NCBI GenBank assembly: GCA_011800805.1
Contig: MPNW01001392.1
Coordinates: forward strand, 31,160 to 46,939
From: Hirudo medicinalis
Lineage: Eukaryota; Annelida; Clitellata; Hirudinida; Hirudinidae
Length of the DNA: 15,780 nt
Direction of reading: 5' to 3'
Part shown: in pieces, positions 10,277-15,780 of the stretch
Position numbering within the stretch: the stretch's first letter is position 1
Layout: each line of letters opens with the position of its first letter
Translations under genes and position numbers: made by a program
The notes under the pieces: model-generated
The model's database searches: none
Seen by the model: only the letters and a program-made list of their open reading frames with translations
What the model was told of the DNA's origin: nothing

Positions 10277-10808
10277 GTTTTATTTCTTCTTTCAACTTTC
10301 TTGATGTTCAAGGCACTGTTGGCTCAAAGAGTTCGAAGCTTTAAATTGAATGAACACTGCTAAGAGGTATCCAAGAGTGGAATTGCTTACTAAATATCAC
10401 AATAACATAATTAATAATTGAAACATGAATTAACTGATTAAAGGTTAATAAATAACTCTACGTTATCAATTGAACTCATTGCCTAATAAGAGAAATTATG
10501 AAATTTCAATCCCAGTTTGGTCGAGGATTAACTCCGTGTTTGTTAAACAGATCCTCCTTCAAATGCATCGACAAAATACTTGACATTCTTCCTTATCATG
10601 GTACCCTTTCTAATTGCGATGGTTGCTCTGACTACCTGTTGTAGTCCAGAAAAGTAAGGATTGAATTGCACTAAAATTTTATAACGAGATTTTAAATATT
10701 TATGAATTGGTATTTTGGTTCATTAATAATTAACCTGATCAGCTTAATATATACATAAACTTGTAAAACTTGCGTTTTGTTTTGTTCAACAGATCAGTTT
10801 GGAACTAA

Positions 10809-11729
10809 TCATGTCCAGATACCACCGGTCTGAATGTGATCGACCAAATCTACAATGTGCCTATAGTTCAGCATTCACTGCAACCATGCATATCATTTCG
10901 TTATAGTGGCATTTATTAATCAGAAGATAAAAACCTTGTTACATCAATGGCACTATCAGTCTTTTTTCCTTCTAATTTGTCTTTGAAATCTCGAAACTCT
11001 TGTTTAGTAAGCTTGAAATTTTACCTTTGAAAAGATATTCTAGACTAGATATTCTAGATATATCTAGACTATCTTTTAGATGACTTTTCCTCTGGAAACC
11101 ACTTTTTTGTGGGTTTGAAACGAAATTATTTCTCCTCCTGCATTTGTGGGCCAGGAAAGGGGATCAAATAACTTAATAAGTGTTACTGTTTCTTGCTAAT
11201 ATTTTCCATAAATGATATTTATATTAACACCAATTTTAAAACTGTATACAAAAAATACATATATACAAAAACAAACATATTTTTGCATACATGTATATTT
11301 GTACACACGTATATTTGGCTGAAGATTTGTTGCATACAAATGCATGATTTCCACCAATGTTTTTCAAAAAATTCTACTTGAAAGTGCCATCACTGATTTA
11401 CAGTTTTTACGTGTTATTTTGTATGGATCTGTGCCAAGCTCAATCGTCAATGCCATTTGAGGGCGTGTCTCGTGCTTTCTAGTTATTTCTGGATTTGCTC
11501 GTCTGTTCCTGGAAATTCGTGTTGATTGCAAACATTGTAAAGTCCCAATCTAGTGGGGTTGGCGTTCAACGTATTTTTGAGTTCATGGTGCTTGTTGGAT
11601 TCGGTCGTGATATGAATCAAGCAACTTGTTTGCAAAATATTTTTTCATTCTTTGGCCGCGGCATTTGTCTGGAAATGTTTCCCATGTTTACTGCAAACTC
11701 GCAAAATAAAAGCAAAAGTATAGTAATAG
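10809..11729. other. Spacer downstream of the Ig gene, nothing recognised
   Basis: AT-rich sequence. It includes a perfect 16-base palindrome TCTAGATATATCTAGA at 11053-11068 within a run of tctaga-like words. A plus-strand open frame at 11495-11776 has no recognisable product and overlaps the LINE fragment in another frame. Confidence 0.4.
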
Positions 11730-11734
11730 TTGCA

Positions 11735-12135
11735 TCATTTCTGCCTGAAGAAATTGCACTGGCTACCGATCCATAATCGCATCATCTTCAAAATCGCCCT
11801 CATGACATATCGAACTCTCGCGACATCCAATCCATCCTATTTCCAACACCTCCTTTTCTGCCGTCATACATCTGGTCTTCGCTCATCTTCCACCATTCAA
11901 CTACACCAACCAGTTCACAAATCATCCCTCATCAACAGAGGCTTCTCGCATGCCTCTTCTGCTGTCTGGAATGCCTTACCCCCCCAAGTAAGAGATCAAC
12001 CATCCCTGGAGCTCTTCAAAAGTCACCTGAAAACCCACCTCTTCAGGACACCAACATGAAGCTAATGAAGACACAAGGTGCCTATGACGCTATGCAAATG
12101 GCGCATTATAAATTAACTATTATTATTATTATTAT
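11735..12135 (+). mobile_element. 5'-truncated non-LTR retrotransposon (CR1/L2-like LINE) 3' end
   Basis: The frame ending at the TGA 12057-12059 encodes the typical C-terminal end of a LINE reverse transcriptase: LKKLHWLPIHNRIIFKIALM, later GFSHASSAVWNALPPQVRD and FKSHLKTHLFRTP. About 60 bases of 3' UTR follow (ATGGCGCATTATAAATTAA), then an ATT trinucleotide tail at about 12118-12135, as in CR1/L2-type elements. An in-frame TAG at 11727-11729 sits just before the recognisable part, so the copy is heavily 5'-truncated and only about 100 codons remain. The frame over these codons is intact, which suggests a fairly recent insertion. Clade placement is by motif only. Confidence 0.85.
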
Positions 12136-12200
12136 TCAATATGTAGAGAGACTGTTGGCTTTGAATCGTTAGATGACAGTTTGCTCGAACCTCAGGAGAC

Positions 12201-12587
12201 TTAGTCATTAACACATGTCAAGCACTAAGATTAACGTCCATGTCATTCAGAACTTTTTCAAACAAAATAAACTTTATTCAACGTCTAAACAATGAATGTC
12301 AAAAATTATCAAATCAAACTGCTTTGCGAATTCACAGCTAAAAATATTTTCTCTTCCACCAGCTAAATCGAATTAAACAAATGGAATAAATGGATTATAT
12401 AATTTAGAAAATGAAAGTATCTACTAAGCCTTTGGTAACTTGTGCTTTAGCTGTGAATTTGTAAGGCAGGTTGATTTGGTAATTTTTGACATTCATTGTT
12501 TTGACGTTGAATAAAGTTTATTTTGTTTGAAAAAGTTCTGAATGACATGGATGTTAATCTTAGTGCTTGACATGTGCTAATGACTAA
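12201..12587. repeat. Fold-back element: 142-bp imperfect inverted repeats
   Basis: The left arm 12201-12342 (starts TTAGTCATTA) pairs with the right arm 12446-12587 (ends TAATGACTAA) across a loop of about 103 bases (12343-12445). Matching blocks include GACATTCATTG, AATAAAGTTTATTTTGTTTG and AAAAAGTTCTGAATGACATG. I count roughly ten mismatches and see no large gaps. Both arms contain AATAAA/TTTATT. There is no coding frame, so this looks like a MITE or fold-back transposon. Target-site duplication is not clear. Confidence 0.9.
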
Positions 12588-13183
12588 ATTGAAGTAATAA
12601 AACCTATGTTTATTACCATCTGTTGCGTGATTTGAGATGACAAGAATGGCAAATCGTCAAACTGTTTCGATCTCATGACCTTGGTGAACAAATTCAAATT
12701 CATTCAAAAATGATTTTCTAGTTATGAATATAACATGTGAAGGAAATTAGAGTCAATGGTTTTAATGTAATGGTTGGTATATTACCAATTTGAATTAAAA
12801 AAGTCACGATGTTAACATCGATATTAATATTTGTGATAAATTATGAAACTAATTTTACGATATTAATTTTAGAATTAGTTTTGTGAATCAAAATATAACA
12901 TTGCACGTGTTGTGAAGTCCTTTGTTGCACAAATGGTATCACAATTTCTTCTGTGTGGAATGTTGTTTTGTCATTATACAACATGTGATAATTACATCAA
13001 TATATTTTAAAGATTTTATAATTGTTTTTAAATAAAATCAAAATTTATATCAACATTTTATTGGACCTGCTCAATTGAGTGTCTTTTGTTTACTTCGCGG
13101 TCTTCATTTACGACTGATCGCAATTTTTCGCCACTAAATTATTTGAATTAACAATTATTAAAATTTAAAATTTTACAAAACAA
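12588..13183. other. Upstream region of the plus-strand CSTF3 paralogue, no gene seen
   Basis: Very AT-rich sequence between the fold-back element and the first ATG of the paralogue. It presumably holds that gene's promoter and 5' UTR. I find no clear core promoter motif or coding frame. Confidence 0.4.
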
Positions 13184-15780
13184 ATGCAGTTTGAAGAAAT
13201 AAAGGTGAGAATTTTTAGAATTTTTTGAATTAAATTTTCAAATTAAAAATATTGGTCAACAACTTGAATTGATATTTCTTTTATCTGAATATTAAATATT
13301 ATAAGAAAAGCATATTTTATAATATAGCGTGACCTTTAGAGTAAAATTTAGGCTTACTGAATTCAGAACAAATGTAAGATTCACAGCGAACTTACGTATT
13401 AACGTATTTAATGCTACAAACAATTTTTAAACTATTTGGTCCCAACTTTAACAATGTGACAGCACAATTTATAAAAAAAAAAACATTTAGACGGGGACTT
13501 CATACGAAGATGAGAAGATTTCAAAAGCAGAGAATGCAATCGCTAGAAATCCTCACGACTTTGAGACCTGGAACGTTCTTCTCAGATATTTGCAGGTAAA
13601 TTATTGAAATTTTTTAATTTTGGAGGCAGTTACGTTTTGTAACTCACATAAATTTCTGTCGAATGAGTAATATAATCGTTATCATAATCTTATTTACAAG
13701 CATGTAAAATGTGTTAAAATTGAGTTATCCTGAATTTTTCTAACGCAACGTTCAAGTTAAGCGGCTAATTCTTAATTAAACATTTAAATACAAAGCTGAC
13801 TTTTAAATGACTTCTGAAAATAATATTTTTTATGATTTATTTTCAGGAGAAAAGTGCAGAGGAAGTCAGATTAATTTATGAGAGAATGATTTTGAAGTAT
13901 CCAAATTATGTAAAAGTTTGGAAAGCTTACATCGAACAAGAGGTAAAGTTACTTTTATAAGGGCTACGTTAACAATTGCAGTTATCTTTGATTTTAATAT
14001 GCCGATATACAAACACCATGCTCAAGAGATAATAAAGTTACTGTCATTTCCAGTAATTGTTACAAGTATTGGCTTATAAAACTTGGCACATTATCAGCAT
14101 CTTAAATTTATTCCTCTTTTGGCCACAAAAAATTATTTTTTGATTTCTCACAGACTAAGGCAAAATGTTACAACGAAGTTGAAAAGGTGAGCAATGTCAG
14201 GATTATTAACAATTAAAACTAATGCCTCTGATTTTAATATTTGAATTGTAAACAGTAATGATTATAAGCTAATTCCAAATCATGTCCATAACGTTCATTG
14301 AATTTTTTTAAGTTATTCCAAAGATGTCTCCTGCACATCTTCCACATTGACATCTGGAGACTCTACCTGAACTACATCGAAGAAAGCAAAGCTAACGAAC
14401 CTCAGTACAAGTTAGTTGGATAATTTATTCGTTTATAATTCATTTATAACCATTCGATCCTTCCAACATAAATAGAATAGAATCGAATGATTTTGGTCAT
14501 ATTAATTTCGTAGTTAATAATCAATAGGTCATAATGCGATTAGAGATCAAAGTTGCTTGTGTTGGCCTAAAAAAAAATATTTAATTTTCAAATTTTCAAA
14601 TGTCTTGTTACATTCCCAGAGAAAAAATGGTCATGGCTTACGAGTTTGCCATCGACAAGATCGGCACGGACATCAACTCATACTCTGTCTGGGTGGAGTA
14701 TGTGAATTACTTAAAATCTGTGTAAGTGATCATTTGCAATAACATCCACAATTAATAACTTAAAATCGATTTAACTAGAAGTAAGGCTGATATTCAAATT
14801 TAACGAAAGAAAATGTGGTTATTCAAGCATTAATATTAAAGTTGATGTCTGAACAATAATCTGGAAGAAATGCTAACAAATTTAAGTCATGAATATTGTC
14901 AGAATAACTCAAAATAAATTTAAAATTTCTTTAGCGAGGCGGTTGGTACCTATGCGGAGAACCAGAAAATAGCGGCAGTGAGGAAGGTTTATCAGAAGGG
15001 AATACTTAACCCGATGGTCAACGTCGACCTCTTTTGGAAGGATTATTGTAACTTTGAGAATGTTAGTTTCAGAAATGTGCAATTATTGTTCCTCTAACTT
15101 TACAATTTACATTTTTTTTTACAAATTTATTTCACTCACAAAAATAATTATTTTCATTTACAGAGTATCAATCCTCAGGCGGCTAAGAAGTTACAGGAAG
15201 ACAGGAACAAAGACTACATGCATGCCAAAAGGGTAGCCAAGGAGTTTGAGACCGTAACCAAGGGCATCATCAAGAACGCTCCTTCGGTTTCACCATGCAA
15301 CACCCCTGAAGAGATAAGGCAGGTGGAATTGTGGAAAAAATACATCCAGTGGGAAAAATCCAACCCGTTGAAACTGCAGGAAGCGGACCAAACCATCATT
15401 ACTAAGAGGGGTGGGTATCTTTAGTGTCTTTAGAACTACTTTGACACTAACTCGCAGTGTGTTCCACTTGCTTACTGAACTCTAACTTATAATAACTAAT
15501 GCATAGAAATGATTCAAATTCAATTGATTAAATTTAAACACTAATATTGAAGGTTGCATTTACCTGGTATTTATTTAGGATTATCATATTCAAAAACCTT
15601 TGCAAGTTTGCAAAGTTCAGTTTGCTAGCCTAATACATTAATTTTGCTGATTTTTCCAGTCATGTTCGCCTACGAACAATGCTTCCTGTGTCTCGGCCTC
15701 CACCCTGACGTCTGGATCGAGGCAGCCACCTTCCTCGAGGACTCCAGCAAGATGCTCAACGAGAGAGGATCGAATGTCGC
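13184..15780 (+). CDS. Second, diverged CSTF3 (CstF-77) paralogue, first nine exons, cut by the window end
   Basis: Plus-strand exons: 13184-13204 (ATG; MQFEEIK), 13491-13595 ([20 protein letters not shown]), 13847-13942 ([19 protein letters not shown]), 14154-14186 (33-base micro-exon [11 protein letters not shown]), 14313-14410 ([19 protein letters not shown]), 14620-14721 ([15 protein letters not shown]), 14935-15061 ([17 protein letters not shown]), 15164-15410 ([13 protein letters not shown]) and 15660-15780 ([11 protein letters not shown]). Boundaries are GT/AG and phases join. Sizes match the minus-strand copy except exon 1 (-3), exon 2 (+3) and exon 8 (+6, KLQEAD where the other has RTED). 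Protein identity to that copy runs from about half in exon 3 to complete in exon 9. The conserved SGRFW stretch of the third exon is changed to YVKVW, so this copy has evolved faster. The exon 2 acceptor is weak (A-rich). With no internal stop in any exon it may be functional. The HAT-C and C-terminal parts lie beyond the window. Confidence 0.9.
15654..15780 (+). repeat. 127-bp exact inverted repeat, right copy
   Basis: Identical to the reverse complement of 3953-4079. It ends at the last base of the window, in mid-exon, just as the left copy begins in mid-exon after the N. Confidence 0.97.

Larger units (their letters stand above)
9091..10808 (+). pseudogene. Single-Ig-domain type I membrane protein gene, apparently disrupted
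   Basis: Four plus-strand exons read as a small immunoglobulin-superfamily receptor. Exon A (about 9091-9180) has a signal-peptide core TLALILALLILITTLC with a likely cleavage after EVSA. Exon B (9448-9607) has the first Ig half (GCQQNITCTTYC, NMEWTFQG). Exon C (9842-9983) has the second half (SILMISNITIADAGMYVC). Exon D (10551-10653) has the membrane segment TFFLIMVPFLIAMVALTTCC, and the last exon (10793-10808) ends KSVWN-TAA, a very short tail. Six NxS/T sites and extra cysteines are present. Phases join 1-2-1-2 if one unit of a 20-base duplication in exon C is ignored; as written the duplication makes an in-frame TAG (9936-9938) and a frameshift. No ATG lies in the open frame of exon A (a separate start exon is possible). 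Role unknown; allorecognition or immune function would be a guess. Confidence 0.65.

Noticed and set aside
10023..10295. Minus-strand open frame with internally repeated peptide
   Set aside because: The repetition comes from the AT-rich direct DNA duplication; composition is Lys/Phe/Ile-rich as expected of AT-rich non-coding DNA.
11053..11068. Perfect 16-base palindrome TCTAGATATATCTAGA
   Set aside because: It lies in low-complexity tctaga-like sequence and such short AT palindromes are common by chance.
11495..11776. Plus-strand open frame of about 90 codons
   Set aside because: No recognisable product; its end overlaps the LINE reverse-transcriptase frame out of register.
8089..13184. Bidirectional promoter shared by the two CSTF3 copies
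   Set aside because: The starts are about 5 kb apart with another gene, a LINE and a fold-back element between them, so a shared core promoter is unlikely.
3953..15780. Trans-splicing of two alternative CSTF3 5' halves to one shared 3' half
   Set aside because: It would explain a single 3' half, but collapsed identical arms and an assembler branch explain the same data with no special mechanism.

Overview
The window is eukaryotic DNA, most likely from a marine or otherwise AT-rich invertebrate animal. Genes are split into short exons with GT-AG introns, there are many AAT/ATT, TTG and ATC microsatellites, a non-LTR retrotransposon tail is present, and the main gene encodes the animal mRNA 3'-end processing factor CSTF3 (CstF-77, Drosophila suppressor of forked). 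I cannot name the species.

Layout. Positions 1-1700 hold simple repeats and a small unassigned GC-richer patch. A CSTF3 gene runs on the minus strand: its last five coding exons lie at 1738-3782 and its first nine at 3953-8089, read from 8089 downwards. The two parts are separated by a (CTCA)n repeat and a single unknown base at 3952, and roughly 145 codons expected for the family are missing there. From about 8090 to 13180 is a 5 kb spacer. It holds a short repeated motif (8652-8916), a small plus-strand immunoglobulin-superfamily membrane gene that appears broken (9091-10808), an AT-rich direct duplication (10028-10276), the 3' end of a LINE (11735-12135) and a fold-back inverted repeat (12201-12587). 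From 13184 to the window end, on the plus strand, lies a second, diverged CSTF3 paralogue with the same exon phases and nearly the same exon sizes. The two CSTF3 copies are head to head.

The most notable structure is an exact 127-bp inverted repeat. Its left copy begins right after the unknown base (3953-4079) and its right copy ends at the last base of the window (15654-15780). It is exon 9 of both CSTF3 copies. The introns next to it share nothing beyond 6 bases, and the other exons differ. A length of exactly 127 with both copies at sequence ends is what a de Bruijn-graph assembly with k=127 produces at a branch. I read the piece 3953-15780 as the loop of a larger palindrome whose arms, the CSTF3 3' halves, are (near-)identical and collapsed in the assembly. 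Patchy identity in exons 7 and 8 fits gene conversion between the copies.

No rRNA, tRNA, CRISPR array or viral gene was recognised. Exon models come from reading splice sites, conserved protein sequence and phase agreement by eye; no search was run.
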